Virus record (IMG/VR): IMGVR_UViG_3300036881_000188
Span: 1-64,000 of that record
Direction: 5' to 3' (one strand)
Source: a virus
Length of the DNA: 64,000 bases
Shown: piece after piece, positions 25,346-31,385 of the stretch
Position numbering within the stretch: the first letter of the stretch is position 1
Layout of the letters: each line of letters starts with the position of its first letter
Notes under the pieces: model-generated
Seen by the model: the letters and a program-made list of their open reading frames with translations, nothing else
The model's database searches: none
What the model was told of the DNA's origin: nothing
Made by a program: the position numbers and the translations under genes

Positions 25346-25375
25346 CGTTTGCGGGGGCGCACCGCAAACGTTTTT
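25346..25375 (+). terminator. Intrinsic terminator in leader
   Basis: CGTTTGCGG...CCGCAAACG (25346-25370) followed by TTTTT. It lies only ~25 bases before the cyclase start codon, so it either ends an upstream RNA or acts as an attenuator. Confidence 0.75.
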
Positions 25376-25400
25376 CCCTGGCCTCGTTCGAGGAGTTGAG

Positions 25401-26357
25401 TTGATTCCTCCTGAAGACCAACACGAGCCGAGCGGCGCGGTCGAGATCGATTACAAGTTCCTGGCAGAGAACTGCGCCGATATTCTGTGCAGCGTTGGCG
25501 CGGATCATGCGATTCGCTACGTGTCCCCTTCTGCTCTCGACACTCTCAACTGGGACCCCGGCGAGATGATCGGCAAAGATTTCGACGAGTTCGTATTTTC
25601 CGAGGACCTTGCGGTCCTCGAAGATATTGCCACGGGCAGCGCCGAGGATGGCGCTGCCTATTCCCACGTGAGAGTGCGGCTGTTGAAGAAGGACCAAACC
25701 CCGGTTTGGACCAGCATCAATACCCGGTGTGTGCGCGATCCGGTGAACGGCGAGCCCCGCGTCTACGTTTTGTCCATGCGGGACATCACCGGCCGCAAGG
25801 TGCTGGAGGAGAAACTGTCCGCCCTGGCCATGACGGACGCTCTCACCGGGCTCTGGAATCGTCGCGCTTTCGACCAAAGCCTTAGAAGGGAATGGAAACG
25901 AACGGTCCGCGAGGAATCGCAACTGTCCCTGCTGCTACTCGATATAGATCATTTCAAGCCGTTCAATGACCGGTACGGGCATCCTGTCGGGGATGTTTGT
26001 CTGTGCACGGTTGCTTCCGCCATCAGCGACTCCGTGCGCGCTTCAGATATTGTCTGCCGCTGGGGTGGGGATGAGATGGCAATCATCCTTCCCGCTACAG
26101 AGGGGCTCGGTGCGTTCAGGGCCGCTGAAAAAGTGCGCTCTGCCATCCAGACCTTACGCTTTCGCTCGAATAAGAATTCCGGTGATTGGGTGTCGGTGAC
26201 CGCAAGCATCGGTGTTGCCACTACAATGCCCCAGCCGGATGGAACGATCACGACACCTCCAGACCTGCTCCTGGCAGCCGACAGGGCTTTATACAAGGCA
26301 AAGCGTGAGGGGCAGAACCGGGTGGCGACGGCCCTGCCCGCTGCTCCGGCGGCGTAG
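25401..26357 (+). CDS. PAS-GGDEF diguanylate cyclase
   Basis: A 318-aa protein starting at TTG 25401, five bases after AGGAG; the frame is open upstream through the structured leader, which is unlikely to be translated. Residues ~20-140 form a PAS domain (sensor). Residues ~155-310 form a GGDEF domain with active-site GGDEM at 222-226, the metal-binding stretch LLLLDIDHFKPFND, and an intact product-inhibition site RASD at 213-216, five residues upstream. It would convert two GTP into cyclic di-GMP, raising host levels of this messenger. No membrane segment is seen. A hairpin terminator follows the gene. Confidence 0.9.
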   Translation: MIPPEDQHEPSGAVEIDYKFLAENCADILCSVGADHAIRYVSPSALDTLNWDPGEMIGKDFDEFVFSEDLAVLEDIATGSAEDGAAYSHVRVRLLKKDQTPVWTSINTRCVRDPVNGEPRVYVLSMRDITGRKVLEEKLSALAMTDALTGLWNRRAFDQSLRREWKRTVREESQLSLLLLDIDHFKPFNDRYGHPVGDVCLCTVASAISDSVRASDIVCRWGGDEMAIILPATEGLGAFRAAEKVRSAIQTLRFRSNKNSGDWVSVTASIGVATTMPQPDGTITTPPDLLLAADRALYKAKREGQNRVATALPAAPAA

Positions 26358-26434
26358 GCAGCGGGCGTGAAGCCCGCATGTGAGGAGCCAAAATGTATTC
26401 AAGGGATGGGCGGTTCTGCGAAAAGACCGCCCAA

Positions 26435-26493
26435 CGGCACCGACGGCCTCTGACCCCCAGGTCTGCTTGAAGCCGCCGGTGCCGCTTAATTTT
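26435..26493 (+). terminator. Terminator-like hairpin after cyclase gene
   Basis: CGGCACCG-A-CGGC (26435-26447) pairs with GCCG-C-CGGTGCCG (26472-26484), followed by CTTAATTTTATT. A second hairpin, GGGCGGT/ACCGCCC, lies at 26408-26432. Confidence 0.55.
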
Positions 26494-26805
26494 ATTGAGG
26501 TCGTTGCTCCCCAAGAACGGTTAGAGCACATCGGGCTCCACCTCTGTGAAGTCTGTCGGCGCAAGCCGTAGACTAAAGGGGTCCGATGCTTTGTGCCTTT
26601 ATATATGTATCCTTTATCTCATACAAGGCATGAGGGTTACATCCCATACATCAGCGTTCGAGGTTCTCAATTAGCGCGAAATCGCCTTCCCACTCAGGGA
26701 GCGGTGCAGGAGGGCGTTGTGGAAGAGACTCCAATTCTCGAGTTGCGGTCGAGTGCAGGACACGCCGGAAACTGCTCTACTACCGGAGTTTGACATGAGC
26801 GAAGT
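26494..26805. other. Convergent intergenic region
   Basis: About 310 bp between the cyclase gene (rightward) and the leftward small-gene block. Apart from the hairpins just before it, I see no gene, tRNA or clear repeat. Confidence 0.5.
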
Positions 26806-27219
26806 TTATGCGTTCTTGGCTGCCCACTCCTGGGCGGTGTACCGGGTCATAGGGGGTCCGTTGTAGGCAGCCAAGCCCTGGGTTTGGCAGATCTCCTGGC
26901 ACTCGTTGCTGAAGCGCACCATGACATCGGCATGCTTGCCTGTGGCGTGGAGAACCGTGCCGTCGCTGAGGACGACCTTGAACTCGACGATCGTGGGCTT
27001 GGATCCTTTTGGCACCTCAGTTGTGGGAGCAGGAGCGTTCAGGGTATGCTGCTGGCGCAGTTGGAGGGCCTTCCGTACGAGATCGCCGGCAGTAAACTTC
27101 GGTGCCTGCGGTGCTACGACTGCCGGTGCCGCCGCGGGCTCAGTTTTCGCCGTCGGCTTGACCGGCGCCGGCTTGGCCTTCGCCGTGGCTTTCTTGGGTT
27201 GGTTCTTGAGAGGTGGCAT
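26806..27219 (-). CDS. Small protein with Lys/Ala/Pro-rich N-terminus
   Basis: A 137-aa protein starting at ATG 27219, with AAGGAG upstream. Residues 1-50 are a Lys-Pro-Ala-rich flexible segment. The remainder looks globular (TIVEFKVVLSDGTVLHATGK, VMVRFSNECQEICQTQG). No family is recognised. It is the last gene of the 30.6-26.8 kb leftward block. Confidence 0.6.
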   Translation of the reverse strand: MPPLKNQPKKATAKAKPAPVKPTAKTEPAAAPAVVAPQAPKFTAGDLVRKALQLRQQHTLNAPAPTTEVPKGSKPTIVEFKVVLSDGTVLHATGKHADVMVRFSNECQEICQTQGLAAYNGPPMTRYTAQEWAAKNA

Positions 27220-27317
27220 TGGGTTGTTGCTCCTTCTTGGCCCTGTGGGCATTGAACTCGGCGTCGAGTTCGGTGGTATCGAAGAGATCGATCTTGTTGA
27301 GAGAGATGCCAGTCAGC
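27140..27317 (-). CDS. Small overlapping open reading frame
   Basis: A 58-59-aa frame starting at ATG 27317 after GAGGTAAGCC. The N-terminal half is protein-like (MLTGISLNKIDLFDTTELDA). The C-terminal half overlaps the next gene by 80 bases and is low-complexity. The overlap is longer than usual in this block, so expression is uncertain. Confidence 0.4.
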
Positions 27318-27324
27318 ATTTGGC

Positions 27325-27609
27325 TTACCTCGTCGCGGCCGGGCCAGCACAACTGACAGAGTGCTGTGACACCGGAGCATCGGTGAACCGGCCCTTCCCA
27401 TTGCACCGGCCCTGACGGTAGACTTCCTCCGCCGGGGCCCTTAGACAACGGCGAATCTCGCAGAGTTTGTTCAGCCAGCCGCGATCGTCGGTCTTGGTTT
27501 TGGTGATGGTGATGAGGTGGCCGTTGACACGCCAGGCTTCATGCTTGTTGTGCCTGATCTGCTCGCCGTGTTCCTTGAGGAGCTTATATGCTTCTTTCTG
27601 GGCATCCAT
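27325..27609 (-). CDS. Small HicA-like-fold candidate
   Basis: A 94-aa protein. Residues 1-58 (YKLLKEHGEQIRHNKHEAWR, VNGHLITITKTKTDDRGWLN, KLCEIRRCLR) recall the short alpha-beta HicA/YcfA-like proteins, small dsRNA-binding folds used by mRNA-interferase toxins and phage homologues. The usual G-S-H active-site context is not clear, so a toxin role is doubtful. A CTTTGGTA motif lies 29 bases upstream. The C-terminal 35 residues look unrelated to the fold. Confidence 0.45.
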   Translation of the reverse strand: MDAQKEAYKLLKEHGEQIRHNKHEAWRVNGHLITITKTKTDDRGWLNKLCEIRRCLRAPAEEVYRQGRCNGKGRFTDAPVSQHSVSCAGPAATR

Positions 27610-27626
27610 GTGCCCAGAATGAACGG

Positions 27627-28151
27627 CTAGTAGGAAGTACCAAAGGTACAGAGCAGGCCGCAGAGGAAGTCCGTTACTGCTTTATGCAACTTGTAATAGA
27701 GACCTCTCCGCCGAAATCGCGGATGGGTGCAAGAATCCTGGTCGAGTCGTTGAAGCGCAAAAGTATCGTCCCCACCTTCTCGATCGTTGCGAGAAAACGC
27801 TTCTTGGCAGAGGCTTCGGTCTTCTCGGGGACAATCATCTGATCCTTGATAGTCAGGACATTTGTGTCCTGCTTGAACTTGACCTCGAACGTCAAAAGAA
27901 ACAGCTTCATGTCCGGACTCCTTGTTCAGGACTGCAATCAGATGCTGGATGTAGCCACCACGGCGTACATCGATAGTGACGCCGCAGGAACACGCCTTAT
28001 TCCACAGCAGTCCATTCTCTTCACAGATCATGTCGCACTGGTGGTGGGAGAACAGGTGAACCATCTGATCACGAGGGGTGAGCCAGCCGCGCGCTTCACA
28101 CATCGCGGAGAGTTCATTGATCGCTTCTTGCTGAGCGGCAGACATGGTCAT
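27627..28151 (-). CDS. Cys-containing protein with doubtful C-terminal half
   Basis: A 174-aa frame. The N-terminal ~85 residues are protein-like, with LFSHHQCDMICEENGLLWNK and ACSCGVTID as a possible metal site. From about 27910 onward the frame overlaps a better-looking gene in another frame, and the sequence becomes Arg/Cys-rich and less natural. Either two genes truly overlap, or the original gene ended near 27900 and lost its stop codon. Confidence 0.45.
   Translation of the reverse strand: MTMSAAQQEAINELSAMCEARGWLTPRDQMVHLFSHHQCDMICEENGLLWNKACSCGVTIDVRRGGYIQHLIAVLNKESGHEAVSFDVRGQVQAGHKCPDYQGSDDCPREDRSLCQEAFSRNDREGGDDTFALQRLDQDSCTHPRFRRRGLYYKLHKAVTDFLCGLLCTFGTSY
27638..27645 (-). promoter_or_regulatory. 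CTTTGGTA promoter-like motif, site 4
   Basis: Minus strand GTACCTTTGGTACTTCC, 29 bases before ATG 27609. The motif is embedded in a GTACC/GGTAC inverted repeat. Confidence 0.45.
27674..27910 (-). CDS. Small conserved-looking protein
   Basis: A 78-aa protein with an AAGGAG site 8 bases before ATG 27910. The sequence is well-formed alternating strands and helices (MKLFLLTFEVKFKQDTNVLT, IEKVGTILLRFNDSTRIL). No family is recognised. It sits wholly within the overlapping 174-aa frame; its clean start and natural composition make it the better gene in this stretch. Confidence 0.6.
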   Translation of the reverse strand: MKLFLLTFEVKFKQDTNVLTIKDQMIVPEKTEASAKKRFLATIEKVGTILLRFNDSTRILAPIRDFGGEVSITSCIKQ

Positions 28152-28161
28152 AAGGGAGGCA

Positions 28162-28500
28162 TTACTTGCCCCCCAGAATCAGTGAAGACTCCTCGGTGAT
28201 GATGCCGATGACGTGCGACTCGTCCGACAGGACGAGGCAGTCTTCGCCATCGTACTCGACAGTGATCTCGACCTTTGTCTGCAGGACGTAGACGCGATCG
28301 CCAGCCTTCAACTGCGGAGGAATGATCTCGCCGCCTGCAGTGACGAGGCCGCGGCCAACTGCACGGACGGTGCCCATCCGCTTGGGGACGTTGTAGGCCT
28401 CATTGAGCTGGCCCGGTGCAATCAACTTGCTGTTGCCGATGTTCTCATCGGCCGGATCGAGCTTGATGATGAGGTAGTTGCTGATGGGTTGGATCTTCAT
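28162..28500 (-). CDS. groES-like: GroES-like co-chaperonin
   Basis: A 112-aa protein following the Hsp10 plan: an N-terminal strand IQPISNYLIIKLDP, a mobile-loop region (residues ~20-40), then RMGTVRAVGRGLV, LKAGDRVYVLQ, ITVEYDGEDCLVL and a final HVIGIITE strand. GroES caps the GroEL cage, and phage versions (as T4 gp31) let GroEL fold large capsid proteins. No GroEL gene is in the window, so it would work with the host chaperonin. It is encoded on the same strand as, but well apart from, the capsid operon. Confidence 0.85.
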   Translation of the reverse strand: MKIQPISNYLIIKLDPADENIGNSKLIAPGQLNEAYNVPKRMGTVRAVGRGLVTAGGEIIPPQLKAGDRVYVLQTKVEITVEYDGEDCLVLSDESHVIGIITEESSLILGGK

Positions 28501-28544
28501 TCCAGAATGCCTTTCCTGATCAACTGCTGGGACTCGGTTGTGGT

Positions 28545-28766
28545 TTAGTGCTTTCCAAAAATCAGGTCGAACAGGCCGATCACTTCCGTATGCGAGGTCT
28601 CCGGATCAAACTCTTCCGGTGCATGAAACGCACGGAGGAATTCGTGGAACTTGCCTTCCGTTACGAGGGAAAGTGACGATGTGCCTGCCGGCAGGTTGAC
28701 TGTCACGGGCTTGCCGACAATCAACCTGGCAATGATGCGCGGTGTGAGTTTGACCCGAGCCTGCAT
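28545..28766 (-). CDS. Small protein of unknown function
   Basis: A 73-aa protein in the tightly spaced leftward small-gene block, ending 45 bases before the GroES-like gene. It starts with a basic helix (MQARVKLTPRIIARLIVGK) and ends in an acidic helical segment (EEFDPETSHTEVIGLFDLIF). No family is recognised. Confidence 0.6.
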   Translation of the reverse strand: MQARVKLTPRIIARLIVGKPVTVNLPAGTSSLSLVTEGKFHEFLRAFHAPEEFDPETSHTEVIGLFDLIFGKH

Positions 28767-28768
28767 GA

Positions 28769-29020
28769 CTAGACATGCACCTCGACGTGGACATTCACGG
28801 CCGGAGGCGGTTCAATCGCCGCAAGGCCATGAGCCATGGCGAAGCAACCGTTGGTCGTGGTCTCGGGTTCGTCGTAGACCTCGGGGTTCTCGATCTCAAA
28901 GATCGCATCGAGACCTTCGTTGACGGTATCCACCAGCTCCTCGGCGGGGACAAAGGTGCGAAACGTGACTGCGTTGTTGTCCTCGGTCACGACGGTGCCA
29001 GTTACTTCCCAAAATGCCAT
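28769..29020 (-). CDS. Small acidic protein of unknown function
   Basis: An 83-aa protein starting at ATG 29020 after GAGG; a 13-codon upstream extension lacks a ribosome binding site. The acidic sequence has regular strands (MAFWEVTGTVVTEDNNAVTF) and ends NVHVEVHV. Its stop lies two bases from the next start, indicating one operon. No family is recognised. Confidence 0.6.
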   Translation of the reverse strand: MAFWEVTGTVVTEDNNAVTFRTFVPAEELVDTVNEGLDAIFEIENPEVYDEPETTTNGCFAMAHGLAAIEPPPAVNVHVEVHV

Positions 29021-29076
29021 TGCGGAATTCCTCTCAAAACGGGTTGATGATTGGGACAATGTCAGCAGACATCTGA

Positions 29077-29283
29077 CTATTTCGGCGCCTGAACCTGGTT
29101 GAGGGTCAGTTCATAGAACTCACCCACCCGGTAGTCGTCGACGACCTCTTCCTGACCCACCAGGACAACCTTGCTGGTGCCCTTGGCGTTCGCGCTCTCA
29201 AAGGTGACCGTGCCTACGCGGCCGGCTGCCTTGTCACGAACCTTGGTCTCGGTGACGGCAAACAGAATTGCTTCCTTCGACAT
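29077..29283 (-). CDS. Small beta-rich protein of unknown function
   Basis: A 68-aa protein (MSKEAILFAVTETKVRDKAA) with alternating strands and a VGEFYELTLNQV end. It is the first gene after the terminator and CTTTGGTA motif at 29345-29380, so it likely heads a leftward transcript through the GroES-like gene. No family is recognised. Confidence 0.6.
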   Translation of the reverse strand: MSKEAILFAVTETKVRDKAAGRVGTVTFESANAKGTSKVVLVGQEEVVDDYRVGEFYELTLNQVQAPK

Positions 29284-29344
29284 GCTTCATTCCTCACAGC
29301 CCTGGCTGGGCCGTCAATTGCGAGTATGTGGAGGCTAGGGAATG

Positions 29345-29352
29345 TACCAAAG
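29345..29352 (-). promoter_or_regulatory. CTTTGGTA promoter-like motif, site 5
   Basis: Minus strand GCTTTGGTACATTCC, 62 bases before ATG 29283 and directly after a GC-rich hairpin. Confidence 0.5.
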
Positions 29353-29357
29353 CTACG

Positions 29358-29380
29358 AAGCCCGCCAGGGCGGCGGGCTT
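29358..29380 (-). terminator. Terminator-like hairpin
   Basis: AAGCCCGCC...GGCGGGCTT (9-bp stem, 5-base loop) between two leftward genes. The T-rich tail is weak on this strand. It sits just upstream of promoter-like motif 5, a terminator-then-promoter arrangement. Confidence 0.5.
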
Positions 29381-29407
29381 GTAAGGCTTTCACAAAAATG
29401 TGCTGTT

Positions 29408-30055
29408 CTAGCTGGCTGCGGGAGCGGTCGCTGAGGAAGTCGGAGCACTAGTCGTGGAAGAGGTCGTCTCGGCGACAACAGGAGCAGCGGTCTGGGTCGA
29501 TGCGGAAGGATCTACCGTGAGGGTCTTCCGTCCACGTCCACCGGGCTTCAGTGTCGGAGCGGAAACTTCCTGCTGAGTCGTGGTCGTCGTGTCAGTGACG
29601 GCCGTGGAGGCAGCAGGTGAGGCAGTCGCATTGATGACGGACGGAACGGCTGTCGTGGTCTCAGTTGCGGTGCTGGTAGCAGGATCTGGCGTGGCAGCAA
29701 CCGTTGCGGCAACAACTGGAGCCGCGGTGTCCACAGGAGCTTCAGCAACAGCAGCCGGCGCCGAAGTAGAAGCGGCAACAGTATCTGGGACCAAGGTGAT
29801 GTTGGTGACAGAAACAGTCCGGATCGCCCCTGGGACATTCGGAGCGGCAGAACGAAACAGGGTATGCACTCCGTTGATCATCTTGGAGGACATCCCCGAG
29901 CGGCCATAGAACTCCTGGATCAGGGCCTGGGCATCGGTCACATTGGCAGCCAGGACAGCAATGACGAAGGTCGAGGTGGCGAGAGGGGTCTTGTTGTGCA
30001 TCACGGCATCCGTCACCTGGACGTTCGCTGTGTAGTGATTGAGGCTGGAACTCAT
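29408..30055 (-). CDS. Protein with long Ala/Thr/Pro-rich tail
   Basis: A 215-aa protein starting at ATG 30055. Residues 1-~85 are globular (VIAVLAANVTDAQALIQEFY, then GRSGMSSKMING). The remaining ~130 residues are a disordered Ala/Thr/Ser/Pro/Val tract resembling mucin-like linkers or surface fibres. The low-complexity tract may tether the domain to a partner. No family is recognised. It is translationally close to two upstream small genes. Confidence 0.6.
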   Translation of the reverse strand: MSSSLNHYTANVQVTDAVMHNKTPLATSTFVIAVLAANVTDAQALIQEFYGRSGMSSKMINGVHTLFRSAAPNVPGAIRTVSVTNITLVPDTVAASTSAPAAVAEAPVDTAAPVVAATVAATPDPATSTATETTTAVPSVINATASPAASTAVTDTTTTTQQEVSAPTLKPGGRGRKTLTVDPSASTQTAAPVVAETTSSTTSAPTSSATAPAAS

Positions 30056-30065
30056 TGAAACTCCT

Positions 30066-30200
30066 TCAAAGGGTTGGGGTTCGGACGATGAACCGGGACA
30101 TGGTGCCAGCAAGCATGATTGCCCCGCAGGCCGAGATGACATGGCCAGTAGAGAGCAGAACTACTGCCGCAACGACAAGGATGACGACAAGGAACTTCAT
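30066..30200 (-). CDS. Tiny membrane protein
   Basis: A 44-aa protein starting at ATG 30200 and overlapping the upstream stop codon (ATGA), which implies coupling. Nearly the whole sequence is hydrophobic (MKFLVVILVVAAVVLLSTGH, then VISACGAIMLAG), forming one or two membrane helices, with a short basic end. Possible holin-like or envelope-modifying peptide; nothing more can be said. Confidence 0.6.
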   Translation of the reverse strand: MKFLVVILVVAAVVLLSTGHVISACGAIMLAGTMSRFIVRTPTL

Positions 30201-30634
30201 CTTCCAAACCAGGAAGTGAAGAAGGGCCGTGCCAGCATAGCATCCCACCACTTCTGGATGTCCTCGACAAGACGAGCCATCCAGGAGAGCTGGTAGCGCA
30301 GCCACTCATCCCGAACGCACGGATCGGGAAAGAACCGCAGCGTCGGCAGAGTCTCCAGTTCCTCGGCAACGAACATCCCATCGAGCAGATACCTCAGGGC
30401 ATTGCTCTGGAAATATGTGGGCCAGGGATTGAGAGCGCCATTGTAGCTGTGTGGCAAGAGGATACCAGCCCAGATTGCGCGCTTGATGCACTCGACGGCC
30501 GCCTCCTCATTGAGCGCCTCGACGATGAACGTCGTGGGAGGAGTCCCGTAGTGGTTGGGGTTCACTGCCGTGACCTTGAAGAAGATATGTGAGTTCGGGC
30601 CTGGTGCAGGCCAAGGATCGATGGGTTTGACCAT
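30197..30634 (-). CDS. Unknown protein, first gene of leftward block
   Basis: A 145-aa protein beginning at ATG 30634 (MVKPIDPWPAPGPNSH). An ATG at 30676 would lie upstream of the CTTTGGTA motif and is less likely. It is rich in Trp, Pro and Tyr, with a helical second half (LETLPTLRFFPDPCVRDEWL). No family is recognised. The start of the leftward block here faces the rightward block beginning at 30979. Confidence 0.6.
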   Translation of the reverse strand: MVKPIDPWPAPGPNSHIFFKVTAVNPNHYGTPPTTFIVEALNEEAAVECIKRAIWAGILLPHSYNGALNPWPTYFQSNALRYLLDGMFVAEELETLPTLRFFPDPCVRDEWLRYQLSWMARLVEDIQKWWDAMLARPFFTSWFGR

Positions 30635-30662
30635 GTTCCCAGCGTGGTCCCGATTCTCGATG

Positions 30663-30670
30663 TACCAAAG
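30663..30670 (-). promoter_or_regulatory. CTTTGGTA promoter-like motif, site 6
   Basis: Minus strand GGCCTTTGGTACATCG, 29 bases before ATG 30634. It overlaps a hairpin, AAAGGCC/GGCCTTT (30667-30689), that is followed by T residues on the plus strand. Confidence 0.5.
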
Positions 30671-30691
30671 GCCCACACGTGAGGCCTTTTT

Positions 30692-30978
30692 GCTTGTGTT
30701 CTGAGCAGGTTCTGAGATTCATGCGGAGATTGGGATTCCTATTCTCCGCAGCCGGCCTGTAAGAAGATTGCCACAATCTCCTGACTGATCAAGTACCCGT
30801 TAAGTGACTCATACACAGCGCAGCAACTGGTCAGGTGACTCGTTCATGGGGCTTCGTGCGAGGCGCCGCAAGTGATGGGGATGAAGACACCAGGTAACAA
30901 GTAGTACAGGGAGGCTGGCCTATTTGGGTTTTAGCCCACCCGGTCCTAATTCGCTTGCTGCCATTCAAGGAGAATGAA
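30692..30978. other. Divergent intergenic region
   Basis: Separates the leftward 26.8-30.6 kb block from the rightward block starting at 30979, so promoters for both are expected. Only motif 6 on the left side was recognised; no clear -35/-10 pair was seen for the rightward genes. Confidence 0.45.
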
Positions 30979-31251
30979 ATGACCACGAAGAAACAGCTCA
31001 CACCTGAACAGCGTGCCATGTTGAACGAAATCGTCAACGGAGCATTCAGCTCCATCGCCATTCACTTCATCGGCGACAACCTTGCCAAAGGCATTCACTA
31101 TGCCGCCGATGCCACGCAGCGCACCACCGATGTGACAGCCCGTGCGGCTGGCACCGCTCAGGTCTGTGCGATCCCGGCAGCCAAGCAGGCATGGACTGGG
31201 TTCACTGGCCTCTTCGCCAAGAAGACGGCCGCAACGCCTGCCTCCCTCTAA
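30979..31251 (+). CDS. Small protein heading the rightward block
   Basis: A 90-aa protein with AAGGAG 6-9 bases before ATG 30979. The N-terminus is charged and helical (TTKKQLTPEQRAMLNEIVNG) and an Ala/Thr-rich helical body follows. No family is recognised. It immediately precedes the polymerase-like gene and may share its transcript. Confidence 0.65.
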   Translation: MTTKKQLTPEQRAMLNEIVNGAFSSIAIHFIGDNLAKGIHYAADATQRTTDVTARAAGTAQVCAIPAAKQAWTGFTGLFAKKTAATPASL

Positions 31252-31385
31252 GACTACTCAAGGACGCAAACAGGGCATCGGAACTGACTGGCAACAGGAA
31301 GCCCATGCCCGCGGCTTCTGCGCACAAGACCCAGCAAAACTCATTCGTACTCAACCGACCCCGTGGAGGGGGAAGGAGAATCACC

